A stretch of 41,685 nt of DNA from an uncultured Eubacteriales bacterium (lineage in GTDB: Bacteria; Bacillota; Clostridia; Oscillospirales; Acutalibacteraceae): assembly GCA_949296825.1 (NCBI GenBank), contig CASFQZ010000004.1:1-41685 (forward strand). The letters run 5' to 3'. Positions 1 to 7,338 of the stretch are shown here, piece by piece. A program made the position numbers and the translations under genes. Position 1 is the first letter of the stretch. The number at the start of each line of letters is the position of its first letter. The notes beneath the pieces are model-generated. The model made no database searches. It had not been told where the DNA came from and worked only from the letters and a program-made list of their open reading frames with translations.

Positions 1-6
1 TTGGGG

Positions 7-72
7 GGTCGGTTTTCCGCCCATGGAAGGTCGGTTTTCCGCCCATGGAAGGTTTGTTTTCCGCCCGTGGTT
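7..72. repeat. 22-base tandem repeat, three copies
   Basis: Three head-to-tail 22-base units lie at 7-28, 29-50 and 51-72. The first two are identical and contain GGTTTTCCGCCCATGG. The third has four or five changes. There are no spacers between units, so this is not a CRISPR array. The repeat lies outside any convincing gene, just downstream of the ridA terminator on the minus strand, and may continue beyond the left edge. No function is evident. Confidence 0.85.
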
Positions 73-74
73 TT

Positions 75-97
75 GCCGCCGGGTGCGGCTTGTTTTT
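75..97 (+). terminator. candidate terminator of a gene left of the window
   Basis: A 5-bp GC stem (GCCGC at 75-79, GCGGC at 85-89) is followed by TTGTTTTTA. Read on the plus strand this could end a transcript entering from the left edge. The stem is short, so the call is tentative. Confidence 0.3.
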
Positions 98-108
98 ATG
101 GACGGGCA

Positions 109-141
109 ATAAAAAATTGCCGCCTCGTGATGGGGCGGCAA
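109..141 (-). terminator. rho-independent terminator of ilvA-ridA
   Basis: On the minus strand a perfect 8-bp stem (TTGCCGCC / GGCGGCAA, arms at 134-141 and 117-124) is followed directly by six U residues (A-run at 111-116). It lies 17 bases past the ridA stop codon. Confidence 0.85.
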
Positions 142-157
142 GGGGGTTATTTTGGGC

Positions 158-532
158 TTATACCTCGGCGATGACTTCTACCTCGACCAGCGCCCCTTTG
201 GGCAGCTGCAAGCCGCCAACACAGCTTCTGGCGGGCTTTTCGGTAAAGTATTGGGCGTAGACCTCGTTAAAGGCGTCGAAATCGCCGATGTCCTTTAAGA
301 AGCAGGTGGTTTTGACGACCTTGTCCAGCGACGAGCCGGCAGCCTCCAGCACTGCCTTCAGGTTTTCGCAGACCTGCGCCGCCTGGGCTTTGATGTCCGC
401 CGCCTCAATTTTGCCGGTGGCGGGGTCGATGGGAATCTGCCCGGAGGTCAGCAGCCGCTGGCCGATTTTGACCGCCTGCGAATAAGGTCCGATGGCGGCG
501 GGGGCTTTGTCGGTGTGAATTTTTTCGCTCAT
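158..532 (-). CDS. ridA: RidA family 2-iminobutanoate/2-iminopropanoate deaminase
   Basis: A 124-residue RidA (YjgF/YER057c/UK114) protein of full family length. The family hydrolyses reactive enamine/imine intermediates, chiefly 2-aminoacrylate and 2-aminocrotonate, released by PLP-dependent dehydratases, and acts as a cytosolic trimer. Visible signatures are the N-terminal AIGPYSQA segment, SGQIPIDPATG, and the C-terminal CVGGLQLPKGALVEVE region, where the family has its active-site Arg; here the segment reads ARSCVG. The start has an AAAGGAG site 8 bases upstream. The gene begins 25 bases after the ilvA stop and shares its promoter, so it is placed to detoxify the product of the upstream threonine deaminase. 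The match to the family is strong; activity is inferred. Confidence 0.93.
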   Translation of the reverse strand: MSEKIHTDKAPAAIGPYSQAVKIGQRLLTSGQIPIDPATGKIEAADIKAQAAQVCENLKAVLEAAGSSLDKVVKTTCFLKDIGDFDAFNEVYAQYFTEKPARSCVGGLQLPKGALVEVEVIAEV

Positions 533-557
533 AAAAAAGACTCCTTTTGTTGATGGC

Positions 558-1751
558 TTAAACCAGATGGTATCCGGCTTCGGTCAGCGCGTCGTTGATT
601 TTGCGAATATGGTCAAAATCTCTGGTTTCCAGAACGATGCGCAGATAGCAGCCGTTGATGTCCTTGGATTCGCCGGCGCGCTCGTGGTGGACCGAGATAA
701 CGTTCGCGCCGTATCTCGCGATGATGGCGGAGACGTCCATCAGCTGCCCCGGTTTGTCCAAAAGCTCGATGCAAAGGCTGCTGGAGCGTCCGGTCATCAG
801 AAGACCGCGCTTGATCACCCGCGAGAGGATGGTCACGTCGATATTGCCGCCGGAGACCACGCAGACGGTTTTTTTGCCCCGGATCGGTACTTTGTGGAAC
901 AGCGCCGCCGCGACAGACACCGCGCCCGCCCCCTCGGCAATCATCTTATGCTGCTCGATCAGGGTCAGGATGGCGGTGGAGATCTCGTCCTCGGAGACCG
1001 TGACAATCTCGTCCACATAATCGCGGCAGATGCGGAAGGTGGTTTCGCCGGGCTGCTTGACGGCGATGCCGTCGGCGATGGTGGAGACCGATGAGAGCGT
1101 TTCGATCCTGCCGTCGCGGATGGATCGGAACATACTGGGCGCGCCCTGCGCCTGGACGCCGTAGACCTTGATGCCGGGCTTTAAGGACTTCGCCGCAAAA
1201 GCGATGCCGGAGCAAAGCCCGCCGCCGCCGATGGGCACGATGATGGCGTCGGCGTCGTCCAGCTCCTGTAAAATTTCCAGCCCGATGGTGCCCTGCCCGG
1301 CGATGACGTTCTCATCGTCAAAGGGGTGGACAAAGGTATAGCCCTTCTCGTCGCGCAGCTGCAGCGCCTTCTGATAGGCGTCGTCGTACACGCCCTTGAC
1401 CCTGCAGACCTCGGCGCCGTAGGACTTGGTCGCCTCCACCTTGGAGATCGGCGCGCCGTCGGGCAGGCAGATCAGCGATTTGATATGGTACTTGGTCGCC
1501 GCCAGCGCCACACCCTGGGCATGGTTGCCCGCCGAGCAGGCGATGACGCCCCGCTGCTTTTCCTCGTCGGACAGGCAGGAAATCATATAACCCGCCCCGC
1601 GCAGCTTAAAGGAGCCGGTCAGCTGTAAATTTTCCGGTTTTAAGTAAATATCCGCCTCGGGGCAGATGCCCGGCGCATGAATCAGCGGCGTTTTGTGGAT
1701 CACGTCCCTGAGCACATAGGCGGCATGATAAAATTTGTCCAGTGTCAGCAT
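558..1751 (-). CDS. ilvA: threonine ammonia-lyase (threonine deaminase)
   Basis: A 397-residue PLP fold-type II enzyme that converts L-threonine to 2-oxobutanoate and ammonia, by way of 2-aminocrotonate. The PLP-binding lysine is K49 in GSFKLRGA. SAGNHAQGVA and the glycine loop PIGGGGLCSG bind the cofactor phosphate. The last ~75 residues (LCIELLDKPGQLMDV onwards) form one ACT domain, the layout of the roughly 400-residue TdcB-like/clostridial type rather than the 510-residue two-ACT form. The frame stays open to 2051, but ATG at 1749-1751 is chosen because it has AAAGAGG upstream, sits just below a consensus promoter, and the extra upstream residues are low-complexity. The gene is followed by ridA. 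The leader is only about 25 bases, so a T-box leader is excluded. Confidence 0.95.
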   Translation of the reverse strand: MLTLDKFYHAAYVLRDVIHKTPLIHAPGICPEADIYLKPENLQLTGSFKLRGAGYMISCLSDEEKQRGVIACSAGNHAQGVALAATKYHIKSLICLPDGAPISKVEATKSYGAEVCRVKGVYDDAYQKALQLRDEKGYTFVHPFDDENVIAGQGTIGLEILQELDDADAIIVPIGGGGLCSGIAFAAKSLKPGIKVYGVQAQGAPSMFRSIRDGRIETLSSVSTIADGIAVKQPGETTFRICRDYVDEIVTVSEDEISTAILTLIEQHKMIAEGAGAVSVAAALFHKVPIRGKKTVCVVSGGNIDVTILSRVIKRGLLMTGRSSSLCIELLDKPGQLMDVSAIIARYGANVISVHHERAGESKDINGCYLRIVLETRDFDHIRKINDALTEAGYHLV

Positions 1752-1782
1752 ACAAGCGCCTCTTTCTTTCCGTTTCCCATCT

Positions 1783-1811
1783 ATTTTATTCCTCCGCCGC
1801 CTTCTTGTCAA
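1783..1811 (-). promoter_or_regulatory. sigma-A promoter of ilvA-ridA
   Basis: On the minus strand, TTGACA (plus positions 1806-1811) and TAAAAT (1783-1788) are separated by exactly 17 bases. This is the only close match to consensus upstream of ilvA. Confidence 0.85.
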
Positions 1812-1924
1812 GAACGGAGCGGGAGGGCAGGTTTTTTTGCGTTTTTGCACAGATTTTTGCAAAAAAGCCGACGGAAATTTTCCCGTCAAAATCCGTTTTT
1901 TTTGAAAAAAAGCCGTTGCGGGAC

Positions 1925-1953
1925 TGGAATATTTTTGCAGAAAGTGGTATAAT
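1925..1953 (+). promoter_or_regulatory. extended -10 promoter of the SCP2-like gene
   Basis: TATAAT at 1948-1953 is preceded by TG one base upstream, giving TGGTATAAT. The -35 region (about 1925-1930) is poor, which is typical of extended -10 promoters. The AT-rich stretch 1812-1947 separates it from the divergent ilvA promoter and holds no gene. Confidence 0.7.
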
Positions 1954-1989
1954 ACAAGCAAAACAAAGATGAAAAGAGGAAATGTACCC

Positions 1990-2703
1990 ATGACTTTCCG
2001 TGAAAAATTTGACGAACTCAAAGCGAAATACGGAACGGTTGACGAATCCAAATTGACCGAGCCCTTTGCGATTCAGGTCAATATGACGGAAGATGAAAGC
2101 GCGGGCACCTTCTATGTTGCCTACGTGAACGGTGTGTTTTCCGTTGAGCCCTATGATTACCGCGACCACACCTCCATGATCACCCTTTCGGTGGCGAATC
2201 TGGAGGCGGTTCTTGCCAAAAAGGCAGATCCGGTCGGTCTGTTCCTGGGCGGCGAGCTGCAGGTCGAGGGCAGCGTGGACCATGCGCTGATGCTGGTTGA
2301 GCTGATGGCGAAGGAAGAGAAAAAGCCCGCCAGAAAAGCGCCCGCCAAAAAAGCCGCCGCAAAGAAGGCTCCCGCCAAGAAAGCGGAAGCGAAAAAAGAA
2401 GAAAAGCCCGCTGTCAAAAAAGCGGAGGAAGCGAAGGCTGAAAAGCCTGCCGCCAAAAAAGCGGAGGAAGTGAAGGCTGAAAAGCCCGCCGCCAAAAAAG
2501 CGAAGGAAGCGAAGGCTGAAAAGTCCGCCGCCAAAAAAGCGGAGGAAGCGAAGGCAGAAAAGCCCGCCGCCAAAAAAGCGGAGGAAGTGAAGGCTGAAAA
2601 GCCCGCCGCCAAAAAAGCGGAGGAAGTGAAGGCAGAAAAGCCCGCCGCCAAAAAAGCGGAGGCGCCGAAGAAGGCTAAGACCGCCGCGAAAGAGAGCAAG
2701 TAA
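1990..2703 (+). CDS. SCP2 sterol-binding-domain protein with Lys/Ala/Glu repeat tail
   Basis: A 237-residue cytosolic protein. Residues 1-106 resemble the SCP2 fold, a small lipid-binding domain: a helix, then strands FYVAYVNGVFSVEPYD and MITLSVANLEAVLAKKADP, then FLGGELQVEGSVDHALMLVELM. The rest (107-237) is a disordered basic tail rich in Lys, Ala, Glu and Pro, with seven 13-residue repeats. The start is ATG 1990, with AGAGGA 9 bases upstream; the in-frame ATG at 1969 has no such site. The gene has its own promoter and terminator, so it is monocistronic. The tail resembles histone H1-like or HU-tail sequences and may bind nucleic acid or other polyanions, but this is inference. The ligand is unknown. 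Confidence 0.8.
   Translation: MTFREKFDELKAKYGTVDESKLTEPFAIQVNMTEDESAGTFYVAYVNGVFSVEPYDYRDHTSMITLSVANLEAVLAKKADPVGLFLGGELQVEGSVDHALMLVELMAKEEKKPARKAPAKKAAAKKAPAKKAEAKKEEKPAVKKAEEAKAEKPAAKKAEEVKAEKPAAKKAKEAKAEKSAAKKAEEAKAEKPAAKKAEEVKAEKPAAKKAEEVKAEKPAAKKAEAPKKAKTAAKESK
2398..2670 (+). repeat. 39-base in-frame tandem repeat (7 units)
   Basis: Seven 39-base units encode 13-residue repeats of the form AEKPAAKKAEEVK. The first unit reads EEKPAVKKAEEAK and the last ends AEAPK. Units are nearly identical at DNA level, so unit number may vary between strains by slippage or recombination. Confidence 0.9.
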
Positions 2704-2715
2704 TTCCCGCGCGAC

Positions 2716-2758
2716 AAGGGCAGATTCCGCCACGGACGGCGGAATTGCCCTTTTTGTT
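2716..2758 (+). terminator. terminator of the SCP2-like gene
   Basis: GGGCAGATTCCGCC (from 2718) pairs with GGCGGAATTGCCC (ending 2750) around a six-base loop, with one bulge, and is followed by TTTTTGTTTT. Confidence 0.88.
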
Positions 2759-2771
2759 TTAGCGTCGGCTC

Positions 2772-2800
2772 TTTACTTTTTCGCCGGCAGTTGCTATACT
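2772..2800 (+). promoter_or_regulatory. sigma-A promoter of thrC
   Basis: TTTACT (2772-2777) and TATACT (2795-2800) are 17 bases apart, with TG one base before the -10. The expected leader is only about 25 bases, too short for a T-box or other riboswitch. Confidence 0.8.
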
Positions 2801-2831
2801 GTTCGGGAAGACCGTTGGAAAGGACGAAATT

Positions 2832-4331
2832 ATGCTTTATACATCCACAAGAAATCAAAAGGTCGGCATCAGCGCCGCCGAGGCGATCACCCGGGGGATT
2901 TCCGAGGACGGCGGACTGTTTGTACCGGTGGCGATTCCCCGTATCGACCGCGGGTTTTTGGAAGCGCTGCAGCCGATGGATTACATCGAGCGCGCCGTTT
3001 CGGTGCTTGGTCTGTTCCTGGAGGGTTTCTCCGAGGAAGAGCTGCGCACCTACGCCAAGGGCGCCTATGGCGGCGGCAAATTCAGCGGCGTCTCGCCCGC
3101 GCCGGTGGTCCGGGCGGGGGAGCATCTGAATATTCTGGAGCTGTGGCACGGTCCCACCTGCGCCTTCAAGGATATGGCGCTGCAAATTCTGCCCTATCTG
3201 CTGACCGGCAGCGCAAAGAAGATTAACAACCACAATAAGATCATCATCCTCGTCGCCACCTCCGGTGATACGGGCAAGGCGGCGCTGGAGGGCTTTTGCG
3301 ACGTTGCGGGCACCGGCATCCTGGTGTTTTATCCGGTGGACGGCGTCAGCCCGATGCAAAAGCTGCAAATGACCACCCAGAAGGGCGAAAATGTCGGCGT
3401 CTGCGCCATTCGCGGCAATTTCGACGACGCCCAGAGCGGCGTGAAAGCCATCTTTACCGATCCCGCCGTCAAGGAAAAGCTGCGGGAAAACGGCTATGTT
3501 TTCTCCTCGGCAAACTCCATCAACTGGGGACGGCTGGCGCCGCAGATCGTCTATTATTTCTCCGCCTATGTCGATATGGTCTCCCAGGGCAGCATCGCCA
3601 TGGGCGAGCCGATCAACATTGTCGTGCCCACCGGCAATTTCGGCAATATCCTCGCCGCCTATTATGCCCGCAGGATGGGGCTGCCGGTCAAAAAGCTGGT
3701 CTGCGCCTCCAACGCCAACAACGTGCTGACCGAGTTCATCGAGACCGGTCATTATGACCGCAATCGGAAATTTTATACGACCATTTCTCCGTCGATGGAT
3801 ATCCTGATTTCCAGCAACCTCGAGCGGTTGTTGTATATGCTTTCGGAGGGCGACGACGGGGAGATCCGCCGTCTGTACGCCTCCCTTGCCGAAACGGGGA
3901 CCTTCCGGGTCAGTGAAACCGTGGCGCGGCAGGTGCGGGAGATCTTCGCCGCCGGCTGCTGTGACGACGACGCGACGAAGGCGACCATCGCCCGTCTGTT
4001 CCGCGAGGAGGGCTATCTCTGTGATACCCACACCGCCGTGGCGGTGAAAGTCTATGAGGACTATCGGCGGAAGACCGGCGATACGACCCCCGCCGTCATC
4101 GCCTCCACCGCCAGCCCCTATAAGTTCTCCGCCAGCGTGCTGGACGCGCTGACCGGCGGCAGCATCCGCGCGCAGGATGAGTTCGCGATGGTCCATGAGC
4201 TGGAAGAAAAGACCGGCATCCCCGCGCCGCAGCAGCTGCGCTCGTTAAGCGGCAAAACGCCCCGCTTTACCGACGTCTGCGACAAGGCGCAGATGTGCGA
4301 AAAGGTCTATCAGATGCTCGGTTTGAAATAA
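2832..4331 (+). CDS. thrC: threonine synthase
   Basis: A 499-residue PLP fold-type II enzyme that converts O-phospho-L-homoserine to L-threonine and phosphate. The N-terminal threonine synthase domain starts YTSTRNQKVG and includes GISEDGGLFVP. The PLP lysine is K113 in CAFKDMALQ. The phosphate-binding loop is ATSGDTGKAA, and PTGNFGNILAAYYA is also typical. The length fits the long E. coli/yeast-type family. The start ATG has GGAAAGGA upstream and lies just below a good promoter. A phosphoesterase gene follows after 31 bases, probably on the same transcript. With the nearby divergent ilvA, synthesis and breakdown of threonine sit back to back with one gene between. Confidence 0.95.
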   Translation: MLYTSTRNQKVGISAAEAITRGISEDGGLFVPVAIPRIDRGFLEALQPMDYIERAVSVLGLFLEGFSEEELRTYAKGAYGGGKFSGVSPAPVVRAGEHLNILELWHGPTCAFKDMALQILPYLLTGSAKKINNHNKIIILVATSGDTGKAALEGFCDVAGTGILVFYPVDGVSPMQKLQMTTQKGENVGVCAIRGNFDDAQSGVKAIFTDPAVKEKLRENGYVFSSANSINWGRLAPQIVYYFSAYVDMVSQGSIAMGEPINIVVPTGNFGNILAAYYARRMGLPVKKLVCASNANNVLTEFIETGHYDRNRKFYTTISPSMDILISSNLERLLYMLSEGDDGEIRRLYASLAETGTFRVSETVARQVREIFAAGCCDDDATKATIARLFREEGYLCDTHTAVAVKVYEDYRRKTGDTTPAVIASTASPYKFSASVLDALTGGSIRAQDEFAMVHELEEKTGIPAPQQLRSLSGKTPRFTDVCDKAQMCEKVYQMLGLK

Positions 4332-4362
4332 ATGAAGGCACAGGCGGTACGGGAGGAATTAC

Positions 4363-5088
4363 ATGGCTGTTTTTGCGATCGGTGACACCCATCTGTCCCT
4401 TTCCTGTGACAAGCCAATGGATGTTTTTCCCGGATGGCAGGATCATGCCGCGCGATTGGAAGCCAACTGGCGGCGCCTGGTGAAGCCGGAGGATACCGTC
4501 GTCATCCCCGGCGATATTTCCTGGGGCATGGACCTTGCCGAGGCGGCGGCGGATCTGCGGTTTCTGGATTCGCTGCCCGGCAAAAAGATCCTGCTCAAGG
4601 GCAACCACGACTATTGGTGGGTCACCATGAAAAAATTACAGGAGGCGAAGGAGCGGCTGCGCCTGTCCTCGCTGACCTTCCTGTTCAACAGCGCCGCGGC
4701 GGCGGAGGATGTCGCCGTCTGCGGCACCCGCGGCTGGGGCGCCGAGGAGAAAGCCGACGGCGGCAAGGTTATCCGTCGGGAAGCAGGCAGGCTGCGCCTC
4801 TCCATTGAGCAGGCGCTGATGACCGGACTGGAGCCGGTGGTTTTCCTGCATTATCCGCCCTTCTACGACGACGGCGGCAGCGTTTGCGAGGAAATCTATT
4901 CCGTGCTGCTGGACTATCCGATCCGCCGCTGCTATTTCGGACACCTGCACGGCGAAAAAAGCGGCAGGTACCGGAAATTCACCCGCGACGGCATTACCTT
5001 TTCTCTGGTTTCGGCGGATTTTCTCTCCTTTTGCCCCAAGCGGATTGAAAAATCCGAGGGAATCCCGAAAAACTTCAAAAAACAGTAG
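4363..5088 (+). CDS. calcineurin-like metallophosphoesterase
   Basis: A 241-residue predicted cytosolic phosphohydrolase. The two-metal motifs are all present and in order: GDTHLS near the N-terminus, GDISWGMD at about residues 49-56, GNHDYWW at about 80-86, a single His in FLHYPPF, and FGHLHGE near residue 195. This is a full-length single-domain enzyme of the DNA/protein phosphatase superfamily. The substrate cannot be told from sequence. The start has GGGAGGAAT 5 to 6 bases upstream. It lies 31 bases downstream of thrC, with no terminator between them, so co-transcription is likely, though a functional link to threonine is not evident. Confidence 0.9.
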   Translation: MAVFAIGDTHLSLSCDKPMDVFPGWQDHAARLEANWRRLVKPEDTVVIPGDISWGMDLAEAAADLRFLDSLPGKKILLKGNHDYWWVTMKKLQEAKERLRLSSLTFLFNSAAAAEDVAVCGTRGWGAEEKADGGKVIRREAGRLRLSIEQALMTGLEPVVFLHYPPFYDDGGSVCEEIYSVLLDYPIRRCYFGHLHGEKSGRYRKFTRDGITFSLVSADFLSFCPKRIEKSEGIPKNFKKQ

Positions 5089-5105
5089 ATATTTCCAAAA
5101 GAATC

Positions 5106-5114
5106 TGCTATAAT
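5106..5114 (+). promoter_or_regulatory. extended -10 promoter of tig
   Basis: TGCTATAAT (TG at 5106-5107, TATAAT at 5109-5114) lies 55 bases before the tig start. The -35 position reads poorly, as usual for an extended -10 promoter. Confidence 0.7.
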
Positions 5115-5168
5115 ATCACGGTTATATCCTAACAATGATCGCAAGATCAATCCCGGAGGTTGTAAATA

Positions 5169-6599
5169 ATGGCTCTGAAAGTATCCGAAAAGACCGGCGA
5201 GAACGAGTATACCCTTACCGTTACCGTGGACGGCGCGACATTTGAGGCGGCTGTCAATAAGGTTTATCTCAAACAGAAAAATAAGATCAATGTGCCCGGC
5301 TTCCGCAAGGGCAAGGCACCCCGTCATTTTATCGAGAAGCTCTACGGCGAAGGCGTGTTTTATGAGGACGCGCTGGATGAGGTGTTCCCCGCCGCTTACA
5401 GCGCCGCGCTGGAAGAATCCGGCGTAGAGGCGGTTTCTTCCCCCTTTGATTTGGACATTGTTTCCATCGGCAAGGACGGGGTTGAGCTGAAGGTGAAGGT
5501 GTCTTCCAAGCCGGAAATCAAGCTCGGCGAATATAAGGGCATGGAAGTGGAATGCGAAGCTGCCGCGCCGGTCACCGACGAGGACGTGGCGCATGAGCTT
5601 TCCCATATGCAGGAGGAAAACGCCCGCATGATCGATGTAGACGGCAGAAACGCCGAAAACGGCGACATTGCCACCATCGACTTTGAGGGCTTTACGGATG
5701 GCGTCGCCTTTGACGGCGGCAAGGGTGAGGACTATGACCTGACCCTGGGCAGCGGGACCTTTATCCCCGGCTTTGAGGAGCAGATCGTCGGTCATGCCAT
5801 CGGCGAGAGCTTTGATGTGAACGTGACCTTCCCCGAGCAGTATACCGAAGCGCTGGCGGGCAAGGAAGCGGTGTTTAAGGTGACGCTCAAGGGACTGAAA
5901 ATCAAGGAGCTGCCCGCGCTGGACGACGAATTTGCCAAGGATGTCAGCGAGTTTGACACCATGGATGCGCTGAAAGAAGACACCAGAGCAAAGCTGGAAA
6001 AGGATCGCGCCGGCAATGCGGACCGCCTTTTGGAGAACCATGCGCTGGAGGCGCTGGCGGAAAAGGTAGAGGCGTCCATTCCCGAAGCCATGATTGAAAG
6101 CGCCATCGACCGCAATCTGCGGGAGCTGGAGTATCGTTTGCAGATGCAGGGCTACAGCCTTCAGGCGTATGCCGAGATGTTCGGCTCGGATGTCAACGCC
6201 CTGCGCGACCAGTACCGCCCCAGAGCCGAGGTAGATGTCAAGGTGCAGCTGGCGCTGGAGAAAATCGCCGCCGACGAGGGCATTGCCGTTTCCGAGGAGG
6301 AAATTGCCGCCGAGTACGAAAAATTGGCGGAGCAGTATCATATGGAGGCGGATGAGATCAAAAAGGCGGTCAGCGAGGATGCGCTGAAAGAAGATATCCT
6401 TGCGCGCAAAACGGCGGAATTTGTGAAGAGCAGCGTCAAACGCGTAGATCCCAAGCCCGCCGAGGAGGAGAAGCCCGCCGCAGAGGAAAAAGCGGAGGAA
6501 AAGCCCGCCGAAAAGCCGAAGCGCACCAGAAAGCCCGCCGCCAAAAAAACGACGAAAAAAGCCAATGAGGCTGAGGAAAAGAAAGATTCCGAGGAATGA
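5169..6599 (+). CDS. tig: trigger factor (ribosome-associated chaperone/prolyl isomerase) with charged C-terminal tail
   Basis: A 476-residue trigger factor, the first chaperone to meet nascent chains at the ribosome exit tunnel. The ribosome-docking signature GFRKGKAPRHFIEKLYG lies at about residues 41-57. The FKBP-type isomerase domain (about 155-240) starts GDIATIDFEGFTDG. A long helical C-terminal substrate-binding domain follows to about 428. Residues 429-476 are an added low-complexity tail of Lys, Glu, Ala and Pro, containing KPAAKK, which usual trigger factors (about 430 residues) lack. The start has CCCGGAGG upstream. The order tig-clpP-clpX is the classic proteostasis block. Confidence 0.96.
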   Translation: MALKVSEKTGENEYTLTVTVDGATFEAAVNKVYLKQKNKINVPGFRKGKAPRHFIEKLYGEGVFYEDALDEVFPAAYSAALEESGVEAVSSPFDLDIVSIGKDGVELKVKVSSKPEIKLGEYKGMEVECEAAAPVTDEDVAHELSHMQEENARMIDVDGRNAENGDIATIDFEGFTDGVAFDGGKGEDYDLTLGSGTFIPGFEEQIVGHAIGESFDVNVTFPEQYTEALAGKEAVFKVTLKGLKIKELPALDDEFAKDVSEFDTMDALKEDTRAKLEKDRAGNADRLLENHALEALAEKVEASIPEAMIESAIDRNLRELEYRLQMQGYSLQAYAEMFGSDVNALRDQYRPRAEVDVKVQLALEKIAADEGIAVSEEEIAAEYEKLAEQYHMEADEIKKAVSEDALKEDILARKTAEFVKSSVKRVDPKPAEEEKPAAEEKAEEKPAEKPKRTRKPAAKKTTKKANEAEEKKDSEE

Positions 6600-6648
6600 T
6601 CCCGCGCGGTGTATAAGCGCCGCCGAAGGGAACGATACTAAAAACAGT

Positions 6649-6670
6649 CCGGCGGCTCTGCCGCCGGTTT
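6649..6670 (+). terminator. GC-rich hairpin between tig and clpP
   Basis: A perfect 8-bp stem (CCGGCGGC / GCCGCCGG) has a three-base loop and is followed only by TTTGTCC. It may be a weak terminator or attenuator that lowers read-through from tig into clpP, or an mRNA processing/stability element. No clear promoter was found between it and clpP. Confidence 0.45.
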
Positions 6671-6724
6671 GTCCGTACCGGAATTTTTTCAAGCAGAAAT
6701 GAATAAAACAGAAAGAGTTGATGC

Positions 6725-7300
6725 ATGATGGCATTGGTACCTACCGTCATAGAACAGTCCAACCATGGCGAAAGAGCCTATGATATTTTTTCGCGGCTGC
6801 TGAACGACCGGATCATTGTGCTCTCCGATGAGGTCAATGACGCGACCGCCAGCGTAGTGGTTGCCCAGCTGCTTTATCTGGAAGCGCGGGATCCCGACAA
6901 AGACATCAGTCTGTATATCAACAGCCCCGGCGGCAGCGTAACGGCAGGCTTTGCGATTTACGACACAATGAATTATATCAAATGCGACGTTTCCACCATC
7001 TGTATGGGAATGGCGGCTTCCATGGGGGCGTTTTTGCTGTCTGCCGGCGCAAAGGGCAAGCGCTATGGCTTGCCCAATTGTGAGGTCATGATCCATCAGC
7101 CCTCCGGCGGGTCCCGGGGGCAGGCGACCGATATGAAAATCGTCGCCGACCAGATCCTGAAGGTCAGAGACCGGCTCAATCGCATCCTTGCCGAAAACAC
7201 CGGCAAGTCCGTTGAGCAGATCGCCATCGACACTGAGCGCGACAACTATATGACCGCTGAGGAAGCGCTGGCGTACGGACTGATTGACAAGGTTCTGTGA
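6725..7300 (+). CDS. clpP: ATP-dependent Clp protease proteolytic subunit ClpP
   Basis: A 191-residue serine protease that forms the 14-subunit degradation chamber fed by ClpX. The catalytic Ser is residue 99 in [11 protein letters not shown]. The catalytic His is in MIHQPSGG and the Asp in the [14 protein letters not shown] region. Family landmarks [11 protein letters not shown] and YGLIDKVL are present. Length is normal with no propeptide. Two adjacent ATGs (6725, 6728) are possible; AAAGAG lies 7 bases before the first. clpX follows after 38 bases and the two are surely co-expressed. Confidence 0.97.
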   Translation: MMALVPTVIEQSNHGERAYDIFSRLLNDRIIVLSDEVNDATASVVVAQLLYLEARDPDKDISLYINSPGGSVTAGFAIYDTMNYIKCDVSTICMGMAASMGAFLLSAGAKGKRYGLPNCEVMIHQPSGGSRGQATDMKIVADQILKVRDRLNRILAENTGKSVEQIAIDTERDNYMTAEEALAYGLIDKVL

Positions 7301-7338
7301 TGGAATTTTGATTACCAAAGCATAGGAGGATGAGTCCC

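Noticed and set aside
7-72. CRISPR array
   Set aside because: The repeats are adjacent with no spacers, and no cas gene is present.
1752-1782. T-box or other riboswitch before ilvA, thrC or cysE
   Set aside because: The ilvA and thrC leaders are about 25 bases and cysE has only a 26-base gap. There is no room for such a structure.
1752-2051. N-terminal extension of ilvA by 100 residues
   Set aside because: The extension covers the ilvA promoter and the divergent gene's promoter and start, and is unlike any deaminase. The ATG at 1751 has the ribosome site.
2157-4196. Long open frame on the minus strand (679 codons) opposite the SCP2-like gene and thrC
   Set aside because: It is antisense to two well-supported genes, has no ribosome site and encodes low-complexity Ala/Phe repeats that mirror the Lys/Ala tail. 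It results from high G+C codon use.
4932-6734. 600-codon open frame on the minus strand opposite tig
   Set aside because: Shadow of trigger factor. No family similarity, no start signals.
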